This document shows, piece by piece, positions 9,600 through 21,008 of a stretch of DNA of 64,000 nucleotides. How positions within the stretch are numbered: position 1 is the first letter of the stretch; the number at the start of each line of letters is the position of its first letter. This DNA is from Accumulibacter sp. Its GTDB lineage: Bacteria; Pseudomonadota; Gammaproteobacteria; Burkholderiales; Rhodocyclaceae. Below the pieces are notes generated by a model. It made no database searches and was not told where the DNA came from. It was given only the letters and a program-made list of their open reading frames with translations. Both the position numbers and the translations under genes were made by a program. The stretch spans positions 124,001 through 188,000 of the forward strand of contig JACKLX010000002.1 in assembly GCA_024235695.1 (NCBI GenBank), written 5' to 3'.

Positions 9600-10183
9600 C
9601 AATCCCTGGCGTCCGCTGCACTGGCGGGCGAGGCTCCCGGGGTGGTCGCCGGTGGCGGACGATGGATGCCAAGAGGCAGGAGGGCGGAAGAGCTGGTATT
9701 CAGACCGCTTGGCGTGCTGCTGCTGGCCTGCCCCGGTTTGGGTGCGAGCTGTCTGGCAGCGAGTTGCTTGAGCCTTTCCTTTTCCTCTGCCGGCAGGCTG
9801 GAGTATTCCTCCCATTTCTGCCTGAGTTGCTGTTGCTTCTCGACCGGCAGCTTGTTGGCGGTGCGGAAGTTCTCGCGCGCCACGCGCCGCTGTTCGGGCG
9901 TCAGTTTTCCCCAGACCACCATCTGCTCCTGAATTCGCCGTTGCTCTTGCGGCGTCATGTTGAAGAAGCGCCGCGTGATACCCAGCCATTTCTTCTGGCG
10001 GGCATAGTCCATGGCATCCCAGTCATAGCCCAGCGGCGCCAGGATGACCTTCTGTTCGACCGTCAGTTCACTCCATTGCGGTTGGGCCGGGGTCGCAATT
10101 GCAGACGGGCTGAGCACGTCTGCCCAGCCCGTAGCGGCGACAAGACTACTGAGGATTACTGCGATGCGGAGCTTTTCAGCCAT
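9599..10183 (-). CDS. Exported DUF3106 protein
   Basis: A 194-residue protein with a probable signal peptide (residues 1-21, ending near ATGWADV). A helical, Arg/Gln/Glu-rich region follows, with PLGYDWDAMDYARQKKWL and repeated MTPQEQRRIQEQM and LTPEQRRVARENF units. This looks like DUF3106, which resembles periplasmic Spy/CpxP-type helical proteins. The C-terminal 50 residues are Pro/Ser/Ala-rich and probably disordered. It overlaps the upstream DUF3619 gene by 28 bp and the downstream RDD gene by one base. Its partner or stress signal is unknown. Confidence 0.85.
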   Translation of the reverse strand: MAEKLRIAVILSSLVAATGWADVLSPSAIATPAQPQWSELTVEQKVILAPLGYDWDAMDYARQKKWLGITRRFFNMTPQEQRRIQEQMVVWGKLTPEQRRVARENFRTANKLPVEKQQQLRQKWEEYSSLPAEEKERLKQLAARQLAPKPGQASSSTPSGLNTSSSALLPLGIHRPPPATTPGASPASAADARD

Positions 10184-10533
10184 GCATCAAAGCCCCGGTC
10201 GGTGAGTGCAGCGATCGGCAGGTCGCCGGCCAGAAGAGCGCTGTCGATGGCCTCCAGTTCGGCGATGCTCTGGTCCGCCTGCCAGTAGGTGTAGGAGGCG
10301 ACGCCGACAACCAGCATCAAAGCCGCGATCACCTGCTTGAAGCGGGCGTTTTCCCACTGATCGTTGAGGAAACCGCCCGCTGCGGCGAGTACCGACTGGT
10401 GGGCGACGACTTTCTGCCGGGCCAGCGCCCGCTGCCTGGCGGCTTCCAGGCGCGCGTGCGTCGCCGGGGGCAGTTCGTGCAGTCCGCGGTTGAGGTGTTG
10501 CCGTGCCTTGTAGGCAAAATGCAGTTCATTCAT
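10156..10533 (-). CDS. DUF3619 single-pass membrane protein, possible anti-sigma partner
   Basis: A 125-residue protein with the DUF3619 N-terminus (MNELHFAYKARQHLNRGL), a cytoplasmic helical half, one membrane helix near residues 68-84 (FKQVIAALMLVVGVASY) and a short periplasmic tail. The start codon overlaps the sigma-factor stop (ATGA). A small single-pass protein encoded directly after a sigma factor is the usual position of an anti-sigma factor. That role is inferred from context only; no known anti-sigma fold was recognised. Confidence 0.82.
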   Translation of the reverse strand: MNELHFAYKARQHLNRGLHELPPATHARLEAARQRALARQKVVAHQSVLAAAGGFLNDQWENARFKQVIAALMLVVGVASYTYWQADQSIAELEAIDSALLAGDLPIAALTDRGFDAWLKSSASQ

Positions 10534-11237
10534 AGGGTCACTCCCTTTGCTTTCAGTGCCGCCGCCAGAGCGTGATTCGCACGAGAGCAGTGTGTCTTGA
10601 CGCTGCCCTCCGAGCAGCCCATGACCGTAGCCGTTTCAGCAACGTCCATATCCTCCCAGTAACGCAGCAGAAACGCTTCCCGTTGACGTCCAGGCAGCAA
10701 TTCTATCTCTTTCTCGATCATCGCCAGGACTTGTGCCTGCTCGAACTGGCCATGCGGCGTATTCGGCACATTGGACCCCGTTTCGCCACTGATCGTTTCC
10801 AGCGGATCGTGATCCTCGTCATCGCCAGGGGAAAGCGCCGACAGCAGCGTGGTCCATAGCGAGCGCACCTTGCTGCGCCGGTAATAGTCGCGGATGGTGT
10901 TCTGCAGGATCCGCTGGAACAACATCGGCAGTTCGGTCGGTGGACGGTCGCCGTACTTTTCAGCGAGCTTCATCATCGAGTCCTGAACGATATCCAGCGC
11001 GGACTCTTCGTTGCGCACCGCGAACATCGCTTGCTTGAACGCACGGCGTTCGACTGCTGCGAGAAAGTCTGACAGTTCGCGTTGGCTGGCCAGAGCGGGA
11101 ATCCTTGCTGTAGCCGGACGCGGAGCTGCGGTTTCCGGCGGCGGTTTTGTGTGAATGCCTTGACCAATCCAAGTCGAAGCTTTAACGTTGCAGACTTTTT
11201 TCGAGCAATTTGCTTGCTGGGGCGACGGTAATGACAA
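10530..11237 (-). CDS. RNA polymerase sigma factor, ECF-like
   Basis: A sigma-70 family factor with region 2 (FKQAMFAVRNEESALDIVQDSMMKLAEKY, in pieces) and region 4 (LLPGRQREAFLLRYWEDMDVAETATVMGCSEGSVKTH). The start is unresolved. The frame opens at TTG 11237, seven bases inside ilvB. Recognisable homology begins only at ASQRELSDFL, about residue 50, where a CTG codon at 11093 sits eight bases after an AGGA. No ATG or GTG lies between. The coordinates given are therefore the longest form, and the true protein may be about 187 residues. It heads the DUF3619-DUF3106-RDD module, divergent from ilvB. Confidence 0.85.
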   Translation of the reverse strand: MSLPSPQQANCSKKVCNVKASTWIGQGIHTKPPPETAAPRPATARIPALASQRELSDFLAAVERRAFKQAMFAVRNEESALDIVQDSMMKLAEKYGDRPPTELPMLFQRILQNTIRDYYRRSKVRSLWTTLLSALSPGDDEDHDPLETISGETGSNVPNTPHGQFEQAQVLAMIEKEIELLPGRQREAFLLRYWEDMDVAETATVMGCSEGSVKTHCSRANHALAAALKAKGVTL

Positions 11238-12943
11238 TGATGACCGGTGCGGAGATTGTAATCAGGTGCCTGCAGGAAGAAAAGGTCGACTACGTATTCG
11301 GCTATCCGGGTGGTGCAGTCCTTCATCTCTACGATGCGTTGTTCAAGCAGGACCAGGTCAAGCACGTACTGGTGCGCCACGAGCAGGCCGCCGTACACGC
11401 GGCCGACGGCCTGGCGCGTTCGACGACCAAGGTCGGTGTGGCTCTGGTTACCTCGGGTCCTGGCGCGACCAATGCCGTCACCGGTATTGCCACCGCCTAC
11501 ATGGACTCGATTCCCCTGGTGATCATCTCGGGGCAGGTGCCGACCGAATACATCGGCCAGGATGCCTTCCAGGAGTGCGATACCGTAGGCATTACCCGGC
11601 CGTGCGTGAAGCATAATTTTCTGGTTAACGACGTGCACAATCTGGCGCTGACCTTGAAGAAAGCGTTCTATATCGCCAACAGCGGTCGGCCGGGGCCGGT
11701 GGTGATCGACATTCCGAAGGATATTACGGCGGCGAAGTGCAGGTTCGAGTATCCGGAGACCATTCAGCTGCGTTCGTATAATCCGGTGGTCAAGGGCCAT
11801 CTGGGCCAGATCAAGAAAGCGGTTCATCTGCTGCTCGAGGCCAAGCGGCCGATGATCTACACCGGTGGTGGCGTCATCCTTTCCAACGGTTCGGAGCAAC
11901 TGACCAGACTCACCCGTCGGCTGGGCTTCCCGATTACCAATACCCTGATGGGGCTGGGATCCTATCCGGCGACCGACCGCCAGTTCCTCGGCATGCCGGG
12001 GATGCACGGCACCGTCGAGGCCAACCTGGCGATGCAGCACTGCGACGTGCTGCTGGCCATCGGTGCGCGTTTCGACGACCGGGTGATCGGTAATCCGATG
12101 AACTTCACCAGCCTGCCGCGCAAGATCATCCATGTCGATATCGACCCCTCGTCGATTTCCAAGCGGGTCAAGGTTGATGTGCCGATCGTCGGCAACGTCC
12201 CTGACGTCCTCGAGGAAATGCTCAAGCTGCTCGAGTCGGGCAATGCCGGTCCGGATGCCGAGGTGCTCGCCGGCTGGTGGAAGCAGATCGAAGAGTGGCG
12301 TGGCAAGCAGTGCATGAAGTACCGGATGAAGAAGAGCGTCATCATGCCGCAGTACGTCATTGAAAAATTGTACGAGGTCACCGGCGGCAAGGCGATCGTC
12401 ACTTCCGACGTTGGCCAGCACCAGATGTGGGCAGCACAATACTACAAGTTCGACCAGCCACGTCGCTGGCTCAACTCCGGCGGTCTCGGCACCATGGGGG
12501 TCGGCCTGCCTTACGCCATGGGGGCGTCGTTGGCGAACCCGGACATGCCGGTCGTTTGTGTCACCGGCGAGGGTTCGATCCAGATGTGCATCCAGGAGCT
12601 GTCAACCGCCAAGCAGTTTCGTCTGCCGATCAAGATCATCAATCTCAACAACCGCTACCTTGGCATGGTCCGCCAGTGGCAGGAGATGTTCTATGGCAGT
12701 CGCTACTCGGAGTCGTACATGGATTCACTGCCCGACTTCGTCAAGCTCGCCGAGGCCTACGGTCACGTAGGTATCCGTGTCGAGCGACCGGAGGACGTCG
12801 AGCCGGCGCTGAAGAAGGCCTTCGTCGACCACAAGGACGATCTGGTATTCATCGATTTCATCACCGATCAGAAGGCGAACGTCTTTCCGATGGTGGCAGC
12901 CGGCAAGGGCCTGGCGGACATGATCCTGACCGAAGATCTGTAA
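11231..12943 (+). CDS. ilvB: Acetolactate synthase large subunit
   Basis: A 570-residue thiamine-diphosphate enzyme that makes acetolactate or acetohydroxybutyrate, the first common step of Val/Leu/Ile synthesis. It has the N-terminal pyrimidine-binding domain (YVFGYPGGAVLHLYDAL, and HEQAAVHAADGLARS with the catalytic glutamate), a central FAD-type domain, and a C-terminal ThDP/Mg motif running from GEGSIQMC to NLNN. The ATG at 11231 is chosen over a TTG seven codons upstream. It starts the ilvBHC run, followed after 12 bp by its regulatory subunit. Confidence 0.97.
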   Translation: MTMMTGAEIVIRCLQEEKVDYVFGYPGGAVLHLYDALFKQDQVKHVLVRHEQAAVHAADGLARSTTKVGVALVTSGPGATNAVTGIATAYMDSIPLVIISGQVPTEYIGQDAFQECDTVGITRPCVKHNFLVNDVHNLALTLKKAFYIANSGRPGPVVIDIPKDITAAKCRFEYPETIQLRSYNPVVKGHLGQIKKAVHLLLEAKRPMIYTGGGVILSNGSEQLTRLTRRLGFPITNTLMGLGSYPATDRQFLGMPGMHGTVEANLAMQHCDVLLAIGARFDDRVIGNPMNFTSLPRKIIHVDIDPSSISKRVKVDVPIVGNVPDVLEEMLKLLESGNAGPDAEVLAGWWKQIEEWRGKQCMKYRMKKSVIMPQYVIEKLYEVTGGKAIVTSDVGQHQMWAAQYYKFDQPRRWLNSGGLGTMGVGLPYAMGASLANPDMPVVCVTGEGSIQMCIQELSTAKQFRLPIKIINLNNRYLGMVRQWQEMFYGSRYSESYMDSLPDFVKLAEAYGHVGIRVERPEDVEPALKKAFVDHKDDLVFIDFITDQKANVFPMVAAGKGLADMILTEDL

Positions 12944-12955
12944 GGGAAAGACAAG

Positions 12956-14493
<1,538 letters not shown>

Positions 14494-14564
14494 TCGAACA
14501 CAGGGCTTGCCGCGGCGAGGTGCGACCTCCTCCGCGCGCGAGCCCGCTCGCATCCCACAGCGCA

Positions 14565-15335
14565 ATGCCCGATATCAAGCCTCGCAAGACCCTTTTCAAC
14601 CCCGAGTTGCGGCGTCGCGGCATCTATCTGCTGCCCAACCTGTTCACCACCGCCGCCCTGTTCTGCGGATTTTTCGCCATCGTCAAGGCGATGACCGGCA
14701 GCTTCGAACAGGCCGCCGAGGCGATCTTCGTGGCCATGGTGCTCGATGGCCTCGATGGCCGGGTGGCGCGGATGACTCGCACGCAAAGCGCTTTCGGAGC
14801 GGAGTACGACTCGCTGTCGGACATGGTCTCCTTCGGTGTCGCACCGGCTCTGGTGACTTACGCCTGGGCGCTCAAGGACATGGGGCGACTCGGCTGGATC
14901 GCCGCCTTCATCTATTGCGTCGGGGCTGCCCTGCGCCTGGCGCGTTTCAATACCACGCTGGAAGTTGTCGACAAGCGCTACTTCCAGGGTCTGCCAAGCC
15001 CTGCCGCGGCGGCGCTGGTGGCCGGTTTCCTGTGGGTGATGATCGACAAGGACGTCGCTGCCGGCAACGTTCGCTGGCTGGCCTGCGCGCTGGTGATGTT
15101 CGCCGGCATCTCGATGGTGACCAATATCCAGTTCTACAGTTTCAAGGACGTCAATCTTCGCCGTAGCGTACCGTTTATCTTCGTCGTCGCCATTGCACTC
15201 GCATTTGCCGTGCTCTCGTACGATACGCCGGTGGCCCTTTTCGGCCTGTTTGTCGCCTATGCGCTGTCGGGCTACGTGCTGGCGCTGATGCGCCGTATCC
15301 GGCGCAAGGCGCCGCCGGCGCCGCCGCCGGCCTAG
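14565..15335 (+). CDS. pssA: CDP-diacylglycerol--serine O-phosphatidyltransferase
   Basis: A 256-residue polytopic membrane enzyme that makes phosphatidylserine, the precursor of phosphatidylethanolamine. The CDP-alcohol phosphotransferase signature DG-x2-AR-x8-G-x3-D-x3-D is present (DGLDGRVAR through EYDSLSD, about residues 65-87). At least six hydrophobic helices follow, and the tail is Pro/Ala-rich. The ATG at 14565 (MPDIKPRKTLFNPE) is preferred over an in-frame start 45 bp upstream because it gives the standard N-terminus. pssA between ilvC and leuA is a known betaproteobacterial order. Confidence 0.95.
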   Translation: MPDIKPRKTLFNPELRRRGIYLLPNLFTTAALFCGFFAIVKAMTGSFEQAAEAIFVAMVLDGLDGRVARMTRTQSAFGAEYDSLSDMVSFGVAPALVTYAWALKDMGRLGWIAAFIYCVGAALRLARFNTTLEVVDKRYFQGLPSPAAAALVAGFLWVMIDKDVAAGNVRWLACALVMFAGISMVTNIQFYSFKDVNLRRSVPFIFVVAIALAFAVLSYDTPVALFGLFVAYALSGYVLALMRRIRRKAPPAPPPA

Positions 15336-15616
15336 CCGGTGCCGAATGCTGGCCAGGAGGCGTGCGCCGGGGAGGTCGAAGCGGTGGCGGTTGCCGTTCG
15401 GTTCATTGACACGAAGTCTCGAAACTGTCTTGCCGTTCTTGTGCGCCTCTTCAATTCTGGCGGATATTCAGACGCGAATCCTGTATCTTTGCCAGCACGG
15501 TCGCGGCGCTGCGAGCGCCCGAAGACATCCTCCCACCGCCGCAGTTTCGGTCGGTAGGCCAGCATACAGGGGGCGCAGCGGCCGGCTATTCGCATGCTTA
15601 GCACCGGAGTCAGGAC

Positions 15617-17155
15617 ATGAAAGAACATCTCGTAATTTTCGACACGACGCTGCGCGATGGCGAACAAAGCCCAGGCGCTTCGATGACCAGGGACGAAAAG
15701 CTGCGCGTTGCGCGGCAACTCGAGCGAATGCGCGTCGACGTGATCGAAGCCGGTTTCGCCGCCGCATCACCCGGCGACTTCGACGCCATCAAGTCGATCG
15801 CGTCGGTGATCCGGGAGTCCGCGGTGTGTTCGCTTGCCCGTTCGAACGAGAATGATATCCGCCGTGCGGGAGAAGCGATCGCCCCGGCTGCGCGTGGCCG
15901 CATACATACCTTCATCGCTACCAGTCCGATTCACATGGAAAAGAAGCTGCGGATGACGCCTGATCAGGTGGTCGAATCGGCGGTGCGGGCAGTGCACTGG
16001 GCGCGCGAACATACCGACGACGTGGAGTTCTCGGCCGAGGACGCAGTACGTTCGGACGTCGATTTCCTCTGTCTGATCTTTGCCGAGGTGATCAAGGCCG
16101 GTGCCCGGACGATCAATGTTCCCGATACGGTGGGCTACAGCGTTCCCTCGGTCTGGGGCGATCTGATGCGCACGCTGATCGAGCGGGTGCCCGGATCCGA
16201 GCAGGTGGTGTGGTCGACGCATTGCCACAACGACCTGGGGATGGCAGTTGCCAATTCGCTGTCGGCGGTATTGGCCGGCGCGCGTCAGGTCGAATGCACG
16301 ATCAATGGCCTTGGCGAGCGGGCCGGGAACGCTTCACTCGAAGAAGTCGTGATGGCGGTCCGGACGCGTGGCGATCTCTTTCCTGTCGAGACGCGCATCG
16401 ATACGACGCAGATCGTGCCAGCCTCCAAACTGGTGTCGCAGATCACCGGCTATCCGGTCCAGCCCAACAAGGCCGTTGTCGGCGCCAACGCTTTTGCGCA
16501 CGAATCGGGAATTCATCAGGACGGCGTGCTCAAGCACCGCGAGACCTACGAAATCATGCGTGCCGAGGACGTTGGCTGGGCGCAGAACAAGCTGGTGCTG
16601 GGAAAACACTCGGGACGCAATGCCTTCAAGTCGCGGTTGGCGGCGTTGGCTATCGTGCTGGACAGCGAAGAGGCACTGAACGCGGCCTTTGCCCGTTTCA
16701 AGGAACTGGCCGACAAGAAGCACGAGATCTTTGACGAAGACCTGCAGGCCCTGGTTTCCGATGAAGAACTTGCCCAGGATGGCGAGTACTACAAGCTGGT
16801 CTACTCACGGGTGTGTTCGGAAACCGGCGAGACGCCTGCGGCCGACGTGACGCTTACCGTCGACGGTGCCGAGAAGAAGGCCTCGGGGGTTGGCAGTGGT
16901 CCCGTCGATGCGACCTTCAAGGCGATCGAGTCGGTTGCCGCCAGTGGCGCCCAATTGCTGCTCTATTCGGTCAACGCGATCACCACCGGTACCGACGCGC
17001 AGGGTGAAGTGACCGTACGCCTCGGCAAGTGCGGTCGGATCGTCAATGGCAACGGTGCGGACACCGATATCGTCATCGCATCGGCGAAAGCATATCTCAA
17101 TGCCCTGAACAAATTGCAGGCCCCCGATCGGCTGGATCCGCAGGCGGACGTCTGA
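15617..17155 (+). CDS. leuA: 2-isopropylmalate synthase
   Basis: A 512-residue enzyme that condenses acetyl-CoA and 2-ketoisovalerate, the first committed step of leucine synthesis. The N-terminal TIM barrel carries [13 protein letters not shown] (residues 8-20) and the metal-binding [13 protein letters not shown]. The C-terminal regulatory LeuA dimer domain runs from about residue 390 and is expected to mediate leucine feedback. It is separated from pssA by 281 bp, which hold no gene I can support. A TTGACA at 15406-15411 lacks a good -10 box, so the promoter is unresolved. No leucine-rich leader peptide was seen. Confidence 0.97.
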   Translation: MKEHLVIFDTTLRDGEQSPGASMTRDEKLRVARQLERMRVDVIEAGFAAASPGDFDAIKSIASVIRESAVCSLARSNENDIRRAGEAIAPAARGRIHTFIATSPIHMEKKLRMTPDQVVESAVRAVHWAREHTDDVEFSAEDAVRSDVDFLCLIFAEVIKAGARTINVPDTVGYSVPSVWGDLMRTLIERVPGSEQVVWSTHCHNDLGMAVANSLSAVLAGARQVECTINGLGERAGNASLEEVVMAVRTRGDLFPVETRIDTTQIVPASKLVSQITGYPVQPNKAVVGANAFAHESGIHQDGVLKHRETYEIMRAEDVGWAQNKLVLGKHSGRNAFKSRLAALAIVLDSEEALNAAFARFKELADKKHEIFDEDLQALVSDEELAQDGEYYKLVYSRVCSETGETPAADVTLTVDGAEKKASGVGSGPVDATFKAIESVAASGAQLLLYSVNAITTGTDAQGEVTVRLGKCGRIVNGNGADTDIVIASAKAYLNALNKLQAPDRLDPQADV

Positions 17156-17161
17156 GCGAGC

Positions 17162-18345
<1,184 letters not shown>

Positions 18346-18394
18346 TCATCAAGCGCCCAGACCATTTCGGTGCTGCCGTCGGTCGGCCTTCGCC

Positions 18395-18770
18395 GTACGC
18401 CTCGGGCGTCGCCTGGTCGACAAGGACTTCGATGAGAACCGTGCCCGCCATGTTTTCAATGCGCTGTTCTCCCCGGGTGCCCACGGTCACCGTGATCCTC
18501 GGCATGGTAGCCCTTGTTCCTGGCTTTCTCGCCATCGTCGAGCCGCTTGGGTGGTTTCTGGCGCATGGCCTGTTTGCCCGAGGATGGCGGCGGGATGATC
18601 AGCGGCTACGTCCTTGACGTCTTCAGCAGGGCTGGCCAGTTTGCGGCGCTCGGTTTCGTGCTTCTAATGGCGACGGTGTTACCCTCGCTGCTGACCATCG
18701 AGCGAGCCTTCAATCGCGTCTGATCGGTGAAGCGGGGGCGTCGGTGGCGGCGGCACTTTGCTCGCGGCGA
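18395..18770 (+). pseudogene. yihY: Decayed remnant of a YihY (RNase BN-like) inner-membrane protein gene
   Basis: Similarity to YihY continues across three frames. First RRLVDKDFDENRARHVFNAL (18395-18470). Then, in another frame, VPTVTVILGMVALVPGFLAIVEPLG and FLAHGL (18475-18572). Then, in the third frame, LPEDGGGMISGYVLDVFSRAG and FVLLMATVLPSLLTIERAFNRV up to a TGA at 18721. Past the TGA the frame continues SVKRGRRWRRHF, so the stop may replace the Trp of the usual NRxW. Only about 120 of some 400 codons remain. yihY is normally intact beside wrbA in related bacteria (family knowledge). The 250 bp before it and 46 bp after hold nothing recognisable. Confidence 0.62.
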
Positions 18771-18816
18771 TGCTCCACTACCGCAGAACGGTCGCTGTTG
18801 GCGACCATCCCTGGCG

Positions 18817-20337
18817 CTAGAAGACGTTCTGGTCCGGTTCGATCGACAAGATCTCGACGCTCCCCGTCTGTTCGTCAATGCTGATGCTCTTGACCTCTCG
18901 CACGGTCAGGTTCTGCTCCTCGATCACCAGCAGCAGCTTCTTGTCCTGTCCGGTCAGAGCTCCCGATGCCACGACCAGCAGTTGACTGGAGCGGAGCATC
19001 GGAATCTCGGGGAGGATAAGGACTCGCAGGTGTTGCGTCCCCTGGTTGTCCGACGGTCTGGCGAGGATCGCCGGCACGGCTCTTGGCGCGAGGATCTGCA
19101 GCCCCAGCTCCAGATGCTCGGGGTTTTCCGAGAGCGCCCAGCGGACCACACAGATCTGCCAGTTCTGGTCGTCACCCGTACGCACTGCGGCTACGTCGCC
19201 CACCGACAAACTGCCGATCTTGCCAGATACGTGCATGACCGCATAGCCGTCCGGGCTTTCGTTGGTAATCATCCAGTTCGACAACTCGAGACTCGCGACA
19301 TTGCCCGTCTTGCAGAGTTGCCAGAGATCGTCGATGCCGGAGCTCAGGACGGTTCGATAGTTCTGCCGGCGGCGGTGAAAGCGGCGCTTGCCGGTTTCAC
19401 TCCAGCGCCACGCCAGACGGTGGAGAGCGCCTAACCCGGCGGCGGTCCCTGCGAAGTCTGGCAGGCTGATCGCTTGCGGTGAAGTGCCGGCCTTGAGCTG
19501 GGCGACCTGGGTCTTGAGCAGCACACCCAGCCGGGCGCACGAAAAACACTCGAACGGCGACGCCGACGGGGCCACCTTGCGTGCGGACGACAGGGCCGCG
19601 ATGTCGCGTGTCGGGTCGATCCAGAAGGTGCCCGGGGCGACGGCGGCAGAAGCGGAGATCATTTCCATCTGGCCGGCAAATCGCTCGAAGTACGCGGCCA
19701 GGAACAGCACCTCACGTGCCGTCAGTGACGCGGGCTGCGCACAGCCAAGGAGCACTGCCGCGTGGTAAATGTGTTGCAGGCTGCTCGTCTGGCCACGCGG
19801 GATCGCCGTCTCAAGTCGCAGGCGGCGCGCAGTGGCGTAGGTCTGATGCAGTTGCTGCCAGGCGCCGGCTGGCGCCGGAGCAGCGATCAGGTGGCTGATC
19901 ATCAGCTGCCGCGCGAGCGCGTGCAGGCTTCGCCAGAGGGCGAGATCGGCAGCCTGGTGCGGATCGGTGGTGTTCAGGCCATCGCCTCCCTCGAGCACTG
20001 CCAGCGTATCGTCAGCCAGCATTTGCAAGAGATCGAGCACGCTGCGGACCAGTCGTCGCGTCTTGCGCGGTACCGGCAGCAACAGGTCGGCGAGTTCGGG
20101 CAGCAGGGTCGCCAGGACTGACGAAGTGCGGGTGTACAAGCCATCCAGGGCGCTGGCGCGCTGCTTCGGCGTTCCGCCCACGTCGCGCAGAGCCTTGACC
20201 TGCGCACGCAAGGAGGGAAGTTCCTCGGCGGCATGTGGTGCCATTGGTGACTCGATCCACTGCAGAATGGTTCGTATGCCGGACTGCGGCAATTCGGCTT
20301 CATTGACGCCATGATCATCGGATGCGGTGTTGGTCAT
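18817..20337 (-). CDS. Uncharacterised 506-residue protein with PilZ-like C-terminal domain
   Basis: I do not recognise a named family. Residues 1 to about 330 are alpha-helical, with a leucine-rich stretch (LLPELADLLLPVPRKTRRLVRSVLDLL) and a FECFSCARLGVLL segment. From about residue 350 a beta-rich domain follows, with SNWMITNESPDGYAVMHV, GSLSVGDVAAVRTG and CVVRWALSENPEHLELGLQIL. That pattern (N-x-S-x-x-G-Y then V-R-W) is typical of degenerate PilZ domains, so c-di-GMP binding is possible. The ATG at 20337 has an AGGTGA Shine-Dalgarno. A TATAAT on the minus strand at 20485-20480 could be its -10 box but lacks a -35. Confidence 0.8.
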   Translation of the reverse strand: MTNTASDDHGVNEAELPQSGIRTILQWIESPMAPHAAEELPSLRAQVKALRDVGGTPKQRASALDGLYTRTSSVLATLLPELADLLLPVPRKTRRLVRSVLDLLQMLADDTLAVLEGGDGLNTTDPHQAADLALWRSLHALARQLMISHLIAAPAPAGAWQQLHQTYATARRLRLETAIPRGQTSSLQHIYHAAVLLGCAQPASLTAREVLFLAAYFERFAGQMEMISASAAVAPGTFWIDPTRDIAALSSARKVAPSASPFECFSCARLGVLLKTQVAQLKAGTSPQAISLPDFAGTAAGLGALHRLAWRWSETGKRRFHRRRQNYRTVLSSGIDDLWQLCKTGNVASLELSNWMITNESPDGYAVMHVSGKIGSLSVGDVAAVRTGDDQNWQICVVRWALSENPEHLELGLQILAPRAVPAILARPSDNQGTQHLRVLILPEIPMLRSSQLLVVASGALTGQDKKLLLVIEEQNLTVREVKSISIDEQTGSVEILSIEPDQNVF

Positions 20338-20689
20338 CGGGTCACCTGCCAAAGGGTCTTGCGTGCTAACGCGGTTGGCCTTGCCGGTACGTGCTGGCGC
20401 CCAGAGCGCCGGACGCCATCGTTTGATCGGAGTCCATGGCCCGGAGTCAGGCGCTTTTTTTCCGACTATGGTCCGGCCGATTATACCCGTGAGGCTTCAA
20501 TACGGGGGCTCGCGCGCTTGCCGTGGCGGTCGTCGGGGTGAGGCCCTGGCACCGCGGGCGCGGTACGCTTTCCTGCGGTTCCCGGATCTCGCCGGCGCGA
20601 GCCAGGATAATTGCTTCGCCGGGTTGAGCCGCGCGCATGGCCTGGGGAGCGATGTTTTCGGCTGGCTTGTCCACCGGCGCGCTGGAACA

Positions 20690-20717
20690 TGTTGAAAAGG
20701 CGCTTTCTTGCTATAAT
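20690..20717 (+). promoter_or_regulatory. Extended -10 promoter of the rpsP-rimM-trmD-rplS operon
   Basis: TATAAT at 20712-20717 is preceded by TGC, giving the extended -10 form TGnTATAAT. A TTGAAA at 20692-20697 is too close (14-bp spacer) to be a normal -35, which fits the extended -10 type. It is 33 bp before the rpsP start codon. The rest of the 413-bp gap 20338-20750 holds only the possible minus-strand -10 for the divergent gene. Confidence 0.65.
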
Positions 20718-20750
20718 CGACGCCTTTTTCTGCATTCGGAAGAACTTGAC

Positions 20751-21005
20751 ATGGTTGTTATTCGCCTTGCCCGTGGTGGCGCCAAGAAGCGTCCCTTTTA
20801 CAACATGGTGGTCGCCGACTCGCGGGCTCGCCGCGATGGTCGCTTCATCGAACGCATCGGCTTCTACAATCCGCTGGCTGCGGCGAACGAGCAGGGCCTG
20901 CGTATCGCGACCGACCGTCTCGGCTATTGGCAGCAGCAGGGTGCACAAGTGTCGTCGACGGTTGCTCGCCTGCTCAAGCAGTCCGCCGCCAAGGTGGCAG
21001 CCTGA
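20751..21005 (+). CDS. rpsP: 30S ribosomal protein S16
   Basis: An 84-residue bS16 with the canonical start [20 protein letters not shown], followed by [20 protein letters not shown]. The ATG at 20751 has a GGAAGAA Shine-Dalgarno. An upstream in-frame start would pass through the promoter and is rejected. It is the first gene of the classic rpsP-rimM-trmD-rplS operon. Confidence 0.98.
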   Translation: MVVIRLARGGAKKRPFYNMVVADSRARRDGRFIERIGFYNPLAAANEQGLRIATDRLGYWQQQGAQVSSTVARLLKQSAAKVAA

Positions 21006-21008
21006 GCC

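Noticed and set aside
10973-12439. Long minus-strand frame (488 codons) opposite ilvB
   Set aside because: It shadows the conserved acetolactate synthase codons; the product is His/Arg-rich without domains.
15406-15434. TTGACA upstream of leuA as a promoter
   Set aside because: The -10 position at a 17-bp spacing reads CTTGCC, which is not acceptable; too weak to report as a feature.
20692-20697. TTGAAA as the -35 of the rpsP promoter
   Set aside because: The spacer to TATAAT is only 14 bp; the extended -10 explains the promoter better.
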